The notes beneath the pieces were generated by a model. The model made no database searches. It had not been told where the DNA came from and saw only the letters and a program-made list of their open reading frames with translations. 64,000 bases of DNA from Actinoallomurus liliacearum (GTDB lineage: Bacteria; Actinomycetota; Actinomycetes; Streptosporangiales; Streptosporangiaceae), in assembly GCF_039542035.1 (NCBI RefSeq), contig NZ_BAABHJ010000040.1:62001-126000 (forward strand), written 5' to 3'. A program made the translations under genes and the position numbers. Below are positions 35,808 to 44,416 of this stretch, one piece after another (position 1 is the stretch's first letter; every line of letters begins with the position of its first letter).

Positions 35808-37010
35808 TCAGGACACGCCGTCGCCCGGGCGGGATTCGCACAGGGCCGTGGTGACGGCGGTGTGCATGTCGGTGCTTTGGGCGTTGCTGCCGCCCGGGTC
35901 GAGATTCGCCATCACGGTCACCGCTCGGCCGTCGGGGGTGACACCGCCCATCGTCTTGAACCCGACGATGTCACCGTCGTGTCCCCAGTACAGGCCGCCG
36001 CAGGGCAGCGGCATGCTCTGCAGGCCCAGGCCGTAGGCGCGCCCGGACGAGTCGCCGGTCGGCCGGGTGGTCATCATGGCCCGCAGCTCCGCCGGGCGCA
36101 GCAGACGCCCCTTCACCAGTGCGCCGAGGAACCGGTCGAGGTCGGCTCCGCTGGAGATCATCGCTCCGGAGGCGCCGGCGATCGAGGGGTTGAACTCGGT
36201 CACGTCGAGGAGGCCGGAGGGTCCGGGCTTGACGTATCCCCGTGGGTGCGTGCCGGGGATGCCCGTCTCGTCGCCGGGAACGGAGGTGTCGCGCAGGCCG
36301 AGCCGGCGGATGATGCGCCGGTCGATCTCCTGGCCGTAGGGGTGGCCGGTGACCTTCTCGATGAGCATTCCGGCCAGCAGGTAGTTGGTGTTGGAGTACT
36401 TCCAGTCGGTCCCGGGCGAGAACAGCGGCGGGTGGGCGAGGGCGATGTCCACGAGTTCCTGCGGGTCGTGGTGGGCGAGGGGATCGTCCAGGATCTGCTG
36501 CAGGGACAGGTACTCCAGATAGTTCGGCACGCCGCTGGTGTGCTGGAGGAGCTGCCGCACCGTGATGTCACGGCCGTCGTTCCCGTTTCCCCTGATCACG
36601 CCGGGCAGGTACCGCTCGACCGGTGCGTCGAGCTCCACTCTGTGCTCACCGACGAGTTGCAGCACCACGGTGGCGACGAACGTCTTCGTCATGCTGCCGA
36701 TGCGAAACCGGCTGTCGCCGGCGATCGGCGCGTGGGTGCCGGTGTCCGCGACGCCGCTCGTCATCACCGTCCGGCCGCGCGCGTCACTCACCACGGCCAG
36801 CGCTCCCGGCGCCCCGTCGGCGGTGGTCAACCGCTGCAGGATCCCGCGCACATCGGCGTACGGCGCCGCTGCCGACACGGCGGCGCCGGCCCGCGCGGCC
36901 CCGGTGGTGGAGCCGGTGGTCTGCGCCGCGCTCGCCGATCCGTACGTGCTCATCGTCAGTGCCGCCGCAGCGGCGAACGTCGCGCCGACCATTCGGGCGT
37001 ACCTGGGCAT
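35808..37010 (-). CDS. Secreted serine hydrolase, class C beta-lactamase/D,D-peptidase-like
   Basis: 400 residues with a signal peptide (ARMVGATFAAAAALTMSTYGSASA). Penicillin-binding-like fold: SxxK motif SMTK (nucleophile Ser, base Lys), YxN motif YSNTNY and a C-terminal WGHDGDIVG in place of KTG, as in Streptomyces R61-type peptidases and esterase-like beta-lactamase relatives. Substrate may be a peptide or ester. ATG at 37010 with AGGAG five bases upstream. Single gene. Confidence 0.92.
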   Translation of the reverse strand: MPRYARMVGATFAAAAALTMSTYGSASAAQTTGSTTGAARAGAAVSAAAPYADVRGILQRLTTADGAPGALAVVSDARGRTVMTSGVADTGTHAPIAGDSRFRIGSMTKTFVATVVLQLVGEHRVELDAPVERYLPGVIRGNGNDGRDITVRQLLQHTSGVPNYLEYLSLQQILDDPLAHHDPQELVDIALAHPPLFSPGTDWKYSNTNYLLAGMLIEKVTGHPYGQEIDRRIIRRLGLRDTSVPGDETGIPGTHPRGYVKPGPSGLLDVTEFNPSIAGASGAMISSGADLDRFLGALVKGRLLRPAELRAMMTTRPTGDSSGRAYGLGLQSMPLPCGGLYWGHDGDIVGFKTMGGVTPDGRAVTVMANLDPGGSNAQSTDMHTAVTTALCESRPGDGVS

Positions 37011-37311
37011 CTCTTCTCCTCAGTCTTGATCAACTTCACGCTAAGGCGTCCTTGACCAGGCACGAGTCACCCGCAAGACCCAACCCTCGCTCCTCCTCAA
37101 GTGCCGCACAGACCCCGGTGTCCCCTAGGGACTCAGCCGTGGTCCATCAGGGTGCGGCCGGCCGCGCGGCGGGCCGGCCGACCCGGTCCGGGTCACCTCC
37201 CGCGGCGCGGACCTGCAGATTCCCGGCAGCCCCCGGATCGTCCGACCGCCCCTGGCCGGACGGCGGAAACGATCAGGGTCATGAGCAGGAACCCGCGCCC
37301 GGCCCGTCGGT
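37011..37311. other. Intergenic region upstream of orphan response regulator
   Basis: 301 bases. Holds the divergent promoters of the serine hydrolase and response regulator. A short dyad GTCCCCTAGGGAC lies at 37120-37132. No gene seen. Confidence 0.5.
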
Positions 37312-38001
37312 GTGATGATGGGGCGCGTGCGCTCCCCCATCAGGGTCGTCCTGGCCGACGACCAGACGCTCGTACGGGCCGGGTTCCGCTCGATCCTCGA
37401 CCACGAGGACGACATCAGCGTGATCGCCGAGGCCGGTGACGGATCCGAGGCGGTACGGCTCGCGGCGGCCGAGCGGCCCGACGTCGTCCTGATGGACATC
37501 CGGATGCCCGTCCTCGACGGGCTGGAGGCCACCCGGCGGATCGTCGCCGACGAACGCCTCCGGGACGTCAAGGTCGTGATCCTGACGACGTTCGACCTGG
37601 ACGACTACGTCTACGGCGCGCTCAAGGCCGGGGCCAGCGGCTTCATGGTGAAGGACACCGAGCCGACCGAGCTGATCCACGCCGTACGCGTCGCGGCCCG
37701 CGGCGACGCGCTGCTCGCCCCGTCGGTGACCCGCCGTCTGATCGCGGAGTTCGCCGCGCGCATCAAGGAGCCGCCGCCGTCCGTCGAGCTGAACGCCCTG
37801 ACCGACCGCGAGCGCGAGGTCCTCGGACTCGTCGCGTCCGGGCTGTCCAACGACGAGATCGCCGAGCGGCTGGTCGTCAGCCCGGCGACCGCGAAGACCC
37901 ACGTGAGCCGGGTCCTGACGAAGCTGCGCGCCCGCGACCGGGCACAACTCGTCGTCCTGGCCTACGAGTCCGGTCTGGTGCGGCCCGGCTGGCTCGGCTG
38001 A
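37312..38001 (+). CDS. NarL/FixJ-type response regulator, orphan
   Basis: 229 residues. Receiver domain (VVLADDQ, phospho-acceptor Asp in VVLMDIRMP, Thr in ILTTF, Lys in MVKDTEP) and a C-terminal LuxR-type helix-turn-helix (LTDREREVLGLVASGLSNDEIAERLVVS, AKTHVSRVLTKL). No kinase is next to it; the closest unpaired one is at 27597. Start could be GTG 37312, ATG 37315 or ATG 37318; no clear ribosome site. Confidence 0.94.
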   Translation: MMMGRVRSPIRVVLADDQTLVRAGFRSILDHEDDISVIAEAGDGSEAVRLAAAERPDVVLMDIRMPVLDGLEATRRIVADERLRDVKVVILTTFDLDDYVYGALKAGASGFMVKDTEPTELIHAVRVAARGDALLAPSVTRRLIAEFAARIKEPPPSVELNALTDREREVLGLVASGLSNDEIAERLVVSPATAKTHVSRVLTKLRARDRAQLVVLAYESGLVRPGWLG

Positions 38002-38248
38002 CCCGCCCGGCCCGGGGGCGGACCGCCACGCTCCCTTCTGGCTCGGCTGACCTCTCCTTCTTTCGGAGGAGGGTCTACCGCGCGGGCGGTAGGGCGTTGA
38101 CCAGGCTTGCATCGCGAGGTGTACGGCGAATGTCGCGTGCAGCAGGACGCCGGACGGCCACCTGATCGACTTTGCTTGCAGGGTGCCTGGCCCGGGGAGC
38201 TTCCACGGGCCCCGTCGCATGAAAACCGCGGCCGGACCTGGAGGACCG

Positions 38249-39415
38249 TTGAGCACCCTGTCGCTCGCCCGATCGTTGTTCGCCCTCACCGCGGGCACGC
38301 ATTTCCTGTTCGTCGCGCTGACGCTCGGCCTCGCGACGCTCGTCGCGATCGTCCAGACGAGGGCGGTGTTCGGGGGCGATGCCGTCCACCTGCGGATGGT
38401 GCGGTTCTGGGGTCAGCTGTACGTCATCAACTACGCGGTGGGGATCGTCACCGGGCTGCTGATGGAGTTCCAGTTCGGGCTGTGCTGGCCGGGTCTGACG
38501 GATCGTGCCCGGGACGTCTTCGGGGCGCCGCTCGCCATGGAGACGCTGGTCGCGTTCTTCGTCGAGGCGACGTTCCTCGGGTTGTGGATCTTCGGGTGGG
38601 ACCGGCTCAACCGCCACGCCCACCTGGCGCTGATCTGGATCGTCACGCTGACCGCGTACGCGTCGGCGTACTTCATCCTCGTCGCGAACGGCTTCCTGAA
38701 CCATCCCGTCGGATACGTGCGGTCCGGTGGTGAGCTGCGCGTCGACTCCGCCGGCGCCCTCTTCACCAATCCGGCGGCGCTGCTGCCGCTCGGGCACGTC
38801 CTCTCCGGGGCGTTCCTGACCGCCGGATTCTTCATGGCCGCGGTGAGCTCCTGGCACCTGCTGCGCTCCCGCGAACCGGAGTTCTACCGCCGGTCGCTGC
38901 GGATCGGCCTCGTCTCGGTCCTGCTCGCCGTCCTGCCGACGGCGGCGTTCGGCGGCGTCCAGTTCCCCTACGTGCACGACGACGGGGGTGTGCGGCCCCT
39001 GAGCGGGCTCAGCGCGGACGTGATGATGGCCGCCTGGGCATGGATGTTCGTCGTCGCCCTCATGGCGCTGGTGAAGCTGCCGTTCACCGGTTGGCTGCTG
39101 CGGGGGCGGATCTTTCTGCGCGTCGTGACGGTGACGCTGCCCCTGCCGTACGTGGCCATGCTCGCCGGCTGGATCTACCGCGAGACCGGGCGCCAGCCCT
39201 GGCTGATCTACGGCGTGCTGCGCACCGAGGACGCCGTACGCCCGATGGGCCACGGAGCGATGCTCGCGGCGATCACCGGGGTGACGGTCCTGTTCGCGGC
39301 CCTCGTCGTGGTGAACATCGCGCTGCTCCGGCAGTACGCGCGCCGCGGCCCGGATGCCGCCGCGCTCGGCCGGTCCGAGATCGCCGCCCCGTCCGAGCCC
39401 GTCCCCTCCTTCTGA
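38249..39415 (+). CDS. cydA: Cytochrome bd-type oxidase subunit I, short Q-loop variant
   Basis: 388 residues, short for the family. TTG start at 38249 chosen because GGAGG lies just upstream and the N-terminus then matches CydA (LARSLFALTAGTHFLFVALTLGLA, heme-ligand His in GTHF). Further landmarks: METLVAFFVEATFLGLWIFGW (conserved Glu pair), LPLGHVLSGAF (heme b558 His), GRQPWLIYGVL. The Q-loop between helices 6 and 7 is only about 25 residues and has no QPxKxAAxE motif, so quinol binding must differ. First gene of cydABDC. Confidence 0.9.
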   Translation: MSTLSLARSLFALTAGTHFLFVALTLGLATLVAIVQTRAVFGGDAVHLRMVRFWGQLYVINYAVGIVTGLLMEFQFGLCWPGLTDRARDVFGAPLAMETLVAFFVEATFLGLWIFGWDRLNRHAHLALIWIVTLTAYASAYFILVANGFLNHPVGYVRSGGELRVDSAGALFTNPAALLPLGHVLSGAFLTAGFFMAAVSSWHLLRSREPEFYRRSLRIGLVSVLLAVLPTAAFGGVQFPYVHDDGGVRPLSGLSADVMMAAWAWMFVVALMALVKLPFTGWLLRGRIFLRVVTVTLPLPYVAMLAGWIYRETGRQPWLIYGVLRTEDAVRPMGHGAMLAAITGVTVLFAALVVVNIALLRQYARRGPDAAALGRSEIAAPSEPVPSF

Positions 39416-39428
39416 TCCGGAGCGCATC

Positions 39429-40304
39429 GTGGACACCTTCGCGTTCTTCCTGCTCGGCTTCTTCGTCGTCGGGTACTTCGTGCTGGCCGGCGCCGACATC
39501 GGCGTGGGCATGCTGCTGCCGTTCCTCGGCCGCGACCGGCGGCTGACCCTCGCGGCGATCGCTCCGTTCTTCCTCGGGAACGAGGTGTGGCTGGTCGCCT
39601 CCGCCGGTCTGCTGACCGCGCTGTTCCCCGTCCTGGAGGCCGACCTGTTCGGCCGGGTCTGGGGCGCGCTGGTCGTCCTCGTCTGCGCCTGGATGCTCCG
39701 GGACATGGGGCTGTGGCTGCGAGGACGCCGCGAGGGACCGGTCTGGCGGAAGATCTGGGACGCGGCGATCGTCGCGGGCAGTTGGGGTGTCGCCGCGTCC
39801 TGGGGTGTGGCGATCGGCGTGCTGCTGGGCGGCGGCGGACCGCTGTTCGCGGTGACGACGTGCGGCCTGTTCGCGCTGCACGGCGCCGTCTTCGCCGTCG
39901 TACGGCTCGGCGGCGAGGCACCGCGCGCGATGGCGCGGTGGGTCGTCCGGATCACGCTCCTCGCGGGCGTGCCCTGCGCCGTCGGCGCCGGGGCCGGCGA
40001 GCTCGGGAGGACGGCGCCCCTCGCGGTCGCGCTCGCCGCGGTGCTGGCCGCCGTGTGGGGCGTGCTCGCACGGCCCGGCGGTACGGGAGGCCGGGCGCGG
40101 GACGGGTGGGCGCTCGCCGCCTCCGCGCTGGCGATCACGGCGGTGCCGCTTCTCGGCGGGCTGAACCTGCCGGACGTCTCCCTGACGGGCGGCGCCACGC
40201 TGACGCTCGCGGTCACCGGTCCGCTGGTCCCGGTCCTGGTCGCGGCCCAGGCGTGGGTGTGGTGGATCTTCCGCGGCCGGGTCGAACGGCCGTCGTACCT
40301 GTGA
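39429..40304 (+). CDS. cydB: Cytochrome bd-type oxidase subunit II
   Basis: 291 residues with eight or so membrane helices; typical GYFVLAGADIGVGMLLPFLGRD and GNEVWLVASAGLLTALFP near the N-terminus. Structural partner of CydA. GTG at 39429 preceded by GGAG with six-base spacing, 13 bases after cydA. Shorter than the usual 330-380 residues, in keeping with the short CydA. Its stop overlaps the cydD ATG (TGATG). Confidence 0.92.
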   Translation: MDTFAFFLLGFFVVGYFVLAGADIGVGMLLPFLGRDRRLTLAAIAPFFLGNEVWLVASAGLLTALFPVLEADLFGRVWGALVVLVCAWMLRDMGLWLRGRREGPVWRKIWDAAIVAGSWGVAASWGVAIGVLLGGGGPLFAVTTCGLFALHGAVFAVVRLGGEAPRAMARWVVRITLLAGVPCAVGAGAGELGRTAPLAVALAAVLAAVWGVLARPGGTGGRARDGWALAASALAITAVPLLGGLNLPDVSLTGGATLTLAVTGPLVPVLVAAQAWVWWIFRGRVERPSYL

Positions 40305-41974
40305 TGGCCTACATCCTCTTCGCGCTCGCGCAGGGCGTGCTCGTGGCGGCCCAGGCCGACCTGCTGTCCCGGGTGCTGGCCGGGAGCGCGACGCTGCTGC
40401 CCCTGGCCGTGGTCGTGGCCGGCCGCGCCGTCCTCCTCGCCGGACAGGGCAGCGTGTTCCGGCGGGTGGCGGCCCGGCGCAAGGATGAGCTACGCCACCG
40501 GCTCCTGCGAGCCGGGACCGGCCCCGCCGGCCGGGGGCCGGCCGTGGACGTCACGCTGCTCGGTCGCGGCCTCGACGCACTCGACGCCTTCTACGCCGGC
40601 TACCTCCCCCAGCGCTACGCCGCCGCGATCGTCCCGGTCGTCGTGCTCGTACGGCTTGCGGTCGCCGACTGGCCGTCGGCGCTGGTCATCGCGGTGACGC
40701 TGCCACTCATCCCGGTGTTCGGCGCACTCGTGGGGTGGCGGACCAAGGAGGCGACCCGGCGGCAGTGGGGCTCGTTGCACCGGCTGGGCGGGCACTTTCT
40801 CGACGTCGTCGCCGGGCTGCCGACGCTCCGGGCGTACGGCCGCGACGAGGCGCAGACGAAGGTGGTCCGCGCCATGGCCGACGGCCATCGGCGGGCGACC
40901 GTGCGCACGCTCCGCATCGCCTTCCTGTCCTCCTTCGTACTGGAGGTCGTCGGCACGCTGTCGGTGGCGCTCGTGGCCGTGCCCGCCGGGCTCCGGCTGC
41001 TGGACGGCTCGATCGACCTGCGGACGGCGCTGCTGGTCCTGTTGCTGGCACCAGAGGCGTACCTGCCCCTGCGGCTCCTCGGGACCCGGTTCCACGCCGC
41101 CGCCGAGGGACGTGCCGTCCTCGACCAGGTGACGGAGACCCTCGCCGAACCAGGCGGCGGTCCGCGCTCGTTCCCAACGAGGGAGCAGACCGAATCGGCG
41201 GCGAAGCCGACCGGCCCGGCGACGGAACGGAAGTCCACGACGGAGCAGGCCCCGTGGGCAACGGAACCGGCCCGGACGGCGACGGAACGGGTCCGAACGG
41301 TGGCGGAGCGACGGGCGGCGCGGATCGAGGTCGAGGACCTGGTCGTGCGCTACCCCGGGGCCGACGCACCGGTCCTCGACCGCCTGTCACTGACCGTCGA
41401 GCCGGGCGAACGGGTCGCGCTCGCCGGTCCGAGCGGTGCCGGCAAGACAACTCTGCTGCGGACGGTGCTCGGCTTCCTCGACCCCGAGGGAGGCCGGATC
41501 CGCGTCGACGGCGTCGGCCTCGACGAGCTCGACCTGACCGCGTGGCGTGGCCGCGTCGCGTACGTGCCGCAGCGCCCGCACCTGTTCGCCGGCACGGTCG
41601 CCGACAACATCCGCCTCGGCCGTCCCGACGCGGGGGACGACGTCGTACGGGCCGCCGCTGAGGCCGCCGCCGCCCACGAGTTCATCGCCGAGCTGCCGGG
41701 CGGATACGACGCGCCGCTCGGCGAGCGCGGTCTCGGCCTGTCCGCCGGGCAGCGGCAGCGCATCGCGATCGCCCGCGCCTACCTGATGGACGCGCCGATC
41801 GTGGTGCTGGACGAGCCGACCGCGCGACTCGACCTGGCCGCCGAGGCGGCGGTCGCGGACGCGGCCGCCCGGCTGCTCGACGGGCGTACCGCGCTGCTGG
41901 TCGCGCACCGTCCGGCGCTGTTGTCCATCGCCGACCGCGTGGTCCACCTGACCGGGCGGGAGGTGTACGCGTGA
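40304..41974 (+). CDS. cydD: CydD: thiol/heme ABC exporter subunit for bd oxidase assembly
   Basis: 556 residues. Exports glutathione/cysteine-type thiols or handles heme for cytochrome bd assembly as a CydDC heterodimer. N-terminal membrane domain (YLPQRYAAAIVPVVVLVRLAV, GRDEAQTKVVRAMADGHRRAT) and C-terminal ATPase: Walker A GPSGAGKTT (about 375-383), Q-loop PQRPHLFAGTVADNIRLG, signature LSAGQRQR (Ala for the usual Gly), Walker B VVLDEPTARLD, H-loop AHRP. A 50-residue Thr/Glu-rich linker with ATERxxT repeats joins the two halves, unusual for the family. ATG overlaps the cydB stop. Confidence 0.93.
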   Translation: MAYILFALAQGVLVAAQADLLSRVLAGSATLLPLAVVVAGRAVLLAGQGSVFRRVAARRKDELRHRLLRAGTGPAGRGPAVDVTLLGRGLDALDAFYAGYLPQRYAAAIVPVVVLVRLAVADWPSALVIAVTLPLIPVFGALVGWRTKEATRRQWGSLHRLGGHFLDVVAGLPTLRAYGRDEAQTKVVRAMADGHRRATVRTLRIAFLSSFVLEVVGTLSVALVAVPAGLRLLDGSIDLRTALLVLLLAPEAYLPLRLLGTRFHAAAEGRAVLDQVTETLAEPGGGPRSFPTREQTESAAKPTGPATERKSTTEQAPWATEPARTATERVRTVAERRAARIEVEDLVVRYPGADAPVLDRLSLTVEPGERVALAGPSGAGKTTLLRTVLGFLDPEGGRIRVDGVGLDELDLTAWRGRVAYVPQRPHLFAGTVADNIRLGRPDAGDDVVRAAAEAAAAHEFIAELPGGYDAPLGERGLGLSAGQRQRIAIARAYLMDAPIVVLDEPTARLDLAAEAAVADAAARLLDGRTALLVAHRPALLSIADRVVHLTGREVYA

Positions 41975-44070
41975 TCGGCGTGCGGGCACGGCGGGACGGA
42001 CAGGCGCGGAAGATGCCCCAGCCCATCGAGGACCGGAAGGGACGCGGGCCGATCCGGGACCGCGAGGGGAACAAGCCGACCAAAGCACCGGAGCGGCGCG
42101 GGTTGCGCAAGGACCGGAAGGGACGCAGCCCGATCGAGAACCGCGAGGGGAACGCGCCGGCCAGAGCACGGAAGCGACTCGGACTGCTCGAGAGCCGAAA
42201 AGGACACCGACTATTCGAGGGCCGGAAGGTACACCGACTGCTCGAGGACGGGCAGGGACGCGGGTCGGCCGCGAGCGGGGAGGGAAGCCTGCTGGTCAAA
42301 GCCCGGGAAGTGGGCGGGCTGATCGAGAGCCGGGAGGTGCCTCGCCTGGCCGGGGCGGTGGCCGCCGGGACGAGCGCCGAGTTGTGCGCGGTCGCGCTGA
42401 CCGCGACCGCCGCCTGGCTCATCGCGCGGGCGGGACAGCACCCGGCACTGTCCGCGCTCGCCCTGGCGATCGTGGGTGTACGGGCGTTCGCGCTGTTCCG
42501 GGGCGTCCTTCGGTACGCCGAACGACTCGTCGGTCACGACGCCGCCCTCCGCGTCCTCGCCGGGCTGCGCGTCCGCGTCTACGAGGCGCTGCGCCGCTCC
42601 ACCGACCCGGCCGGGGCGGCACCCCGGCCGGCACCACGGGACGCGGACGCGGTGCAGCGGATGGTCGCCGACGTCGAGGCCGTCCAGGATCTGCTGCTGC
42701 GCTGCGTGCTGCCCGCCTCGGTGTCGTGGCTCACGGGTCTGGCGGCGATCGCGATGACGGCGCTACTGCTGCCCGCGGCCGGCGCGGTGCTGGCCGCCGG
42801 TGTCGTGCTCGCCGGTGCGGCGCTGCCCGCCCTCGCCGCCCGCACCGCACGGTCCGACGCCCGCCGGGCCGCCGAGGCCCGCGCCGACCTCGCGGTCCAC
42901 GGCCTCGACCTGGATCGCGGTGCGGTGGACCTCGCGGCGTTCGGCGCGACCGAGCGATTCGTCGCCCGTGCCGAGGCCGCCGCCGCTCGGCTGGCCCGGC
43001 TGGAGCGGCGGGCCGGGACGGTCGAAGCGGTGGTCGCGGCGCTCGGCGCGGCCCTTCAGGGCGCGACCGTGCTCGCCGTGCTCTGGACGGCGCGGCGGAA
43101 CGGCGCGGACGGTGTTCTCGTCACCGTACTGACGCTGACCGCCTTGGCCGCGGTCGACGCGGTGCTGCCCGTCGCCGACGCCGCCCGGCGGCTGTCCGAG
43201 GTCCGGCCCGCCGCCCGCCGCGTGCTCGACCTGCTGCGGGCCGGTGACCGACCGCACCCACGCCCGGTGATCGCCCCGGCCCCGCTCGCGGCCCCCGCCC
43301 CCGACCCGACCCCGGTCTCGGCTTCCGTCCCGGTTCCGGTCATCGAACTGCGCGGGGTCCGGGTGGCGTACGGATCCGTGCCGGCGCTGGGCGGAGTCGA
43401 CCTGCGCGTCCCGGCCGGGCGGAAGATCGCCGTGGTCGGAGCGAGCGGCGCGGGCAAGAGCACCCTGCTCGGTGTCCTGACCGGTGAGGTGCGCTCCGAG
43501 GGCGCGGTCCTGCTGGGCGACGCGCCGCTGAGCTCCCACGACCCGCGCGACGTACGGGCGACCGTCCGCGGCCTCACGCAGGACACGCACGTCTTCAACG
43601 CCTCGATCCGGGCCAACGTGACGCTGGCCCGGCCCGGTGCCACCGAGGCCGAGGCAGCCGACGCCGCGCGCCGGGCCGGGCTGCTCGACTGGATCGCGGC
43701 GCTGCCCGAGGGCTGGGACACCCCGGTCGGCGGCACCCGGCTTTCCGGCGGGCAGCGGCAGCGGCTGCTGCTCGCCCGCGCGCTGCTGGCCGATCCGCCG
43801 GTGCTCGTCCTGGACGAGCCCACCGAGGGCCTCGACCTCGTGACCGCGGACCGGATCGTCGCCGACCTGCTCACCGACCAGCGCACGGTCGTGCTCGTCA
43901 CCCACCGGCTAGCGCCCCTCGCGGCCGCCGATGAGATCGTCGTGCTCGACCGGGGCCGGATCGTTCAGCGCGGCACCCACCGCCACCTCGCGAAAAGGCC
44001 CGGCCCTTATCGGGATCTATGGGAGGCCGAAAACCATCCGATCATCAGCAGCGCTATTCCACCGGCGTGA
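41971..44070 (+). CDS. cydC: CydC: ABC exporter subunit with repetitive N-terminal extension
   Basis: 699 residues. Partner of CydD. Canonical CydC homology begins only near residue 122 (LAGAVAAGTSAELCAVALTA, AAWLIARAGQHPALSAL, RAFALFRGVLRYAERLVGHDAA). ATPase: Walker A GASGAGKST (about 490), LSGGQRQR (591), Walker B VLVLDEPT, H-loop THR. The first 120 residues are highly charged and made of 27-residue tandem repeats (DRKGRGPIRDREGN..., DRKGRSPIENREGN..., SRKGHRLFEGRK...). Because GTG 41971 overlaps the cydD stop (GTGA), this region should be translated unless an internal start is used. 3' end overlaps a convergent gene by 17 bases. Confidence 0.93.
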   Translation: MIGVRARRDGQARKMPQPIEDRKGRGPIRDREGNKPTKAPERRGLRKDRKGRSPIENREGNAPARARKRLGLLESRKGHRLFEGRKVHRLLEDGQGRGSAASGEGSLLVKAREVGGLIESREVPRLAGAVAAGTSAELCAVALTATAAWLIARAGQHPALSALALAIVGVRAFALFRGVLRYAERLVGHDAALRVLAGLRVRVYEALRRSTDPAGAAPRPAPRDADAVQRMVADVEAVQDLLLRCVLPASVSWLTGLAAIAMTALLLPAAGAVLAAGVVLAGAALPALAARTARSDARRAAEARADLAVHGLDLDRGAVDLAAFGATERFVARAEAAAARLARLERRAGTVEAVVAALGAALQGATVLAVLWTARRNGADGVLVTVLTLTALAAVDAVLPVADAARRLSEVRPAARRVLDLLRAGDRPHPRPVIAPAPLAAPAPDPTPVSASVPVPVIELRGVRVAYGSVPALGGVDLRVPAGRKIAVVGASGAGKSTLLGVLTGEVRSEGAVLLGDAPLSSHDPRDVRATVRGLTQDTHVFNASIRANVTLARPGATEAEAADAARRAGLLDWIAALPEGWDTPVGGTRLSGGQRQRLLLARALLADPPVLVLDEPTEGLDLVTADRIVADLLTDQRTVVLVTHRLAPLAAADEIVVLDRGRIVQRGTHRHLAKRPGPYRDLWEAENHPIISSAIPPA
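42031..42273 (+). repeat. Three 81-bp tandem repeats inside cydC
   Basis: Units begin at 42031, 42112 and 42193, each opening with a GACCGGAAGG-like block; units 1 and 2 are clearly similar along their length, unit 3 more diverged. Period is exactly 27 codons, so the frame is kept. Confidence 0.8.
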
Positions 44071-44302
44071 AGATCTGGTGCATGATCCCCCGCCGGTGCC
44101 GACCGTGGTAGGACCCGGCGGCGTCGGTGTCCGCGTCGAGATTGGCCAGGTAGTCGCTCTCGGCGTCGATCAGTCGATCCAGCTCCCCGCGGTCCAGGAA
44201 GACGCCGTGACAGCCGACGCATTCCTCGATCATCACCCCATTGCGTTCCCGAGCGTCCCACTCGCCGGAACACTTCGGACACGTCATCCCCGTCACAGCC
44301 AT
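44054..44302 (-). CDS. Small zinc-ribbon (TFIIB-type) protein
   Basis: 82 residues. Zinc ribbon TCPKCSGEW...ECVGCHGVFLDRGEL: two CxxC pairs about 18 apart, with the GVFLDRGELDRLI continuation typical of zf-TFIIB (PF13453) proteins. Role unknown; nucleic acid or protein binding. ATG at 44302 with AGGGGAG five bases upstream. Convergent and overlapping with cydC. Confidence 0.9.
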   Translation of the reverse strand: MAVTGMTCPKCSGEWDARERNGVMIEECVGCHGVFLDRGELDRLIDAESDYLANLDADTDAAGSYHGRHRRGIMHQIFTPVE

Positions 44303-44416
44303 TGCGGCTCCCCTGTGAACGAATTCGGCGATCAGCAAGACTAATAACGATCGCCGTAAGAGGGAACGTTTTTCGCGCGACGCCTATACGATCATGAGGT
44401 TTTCGGAAGGATGGCT

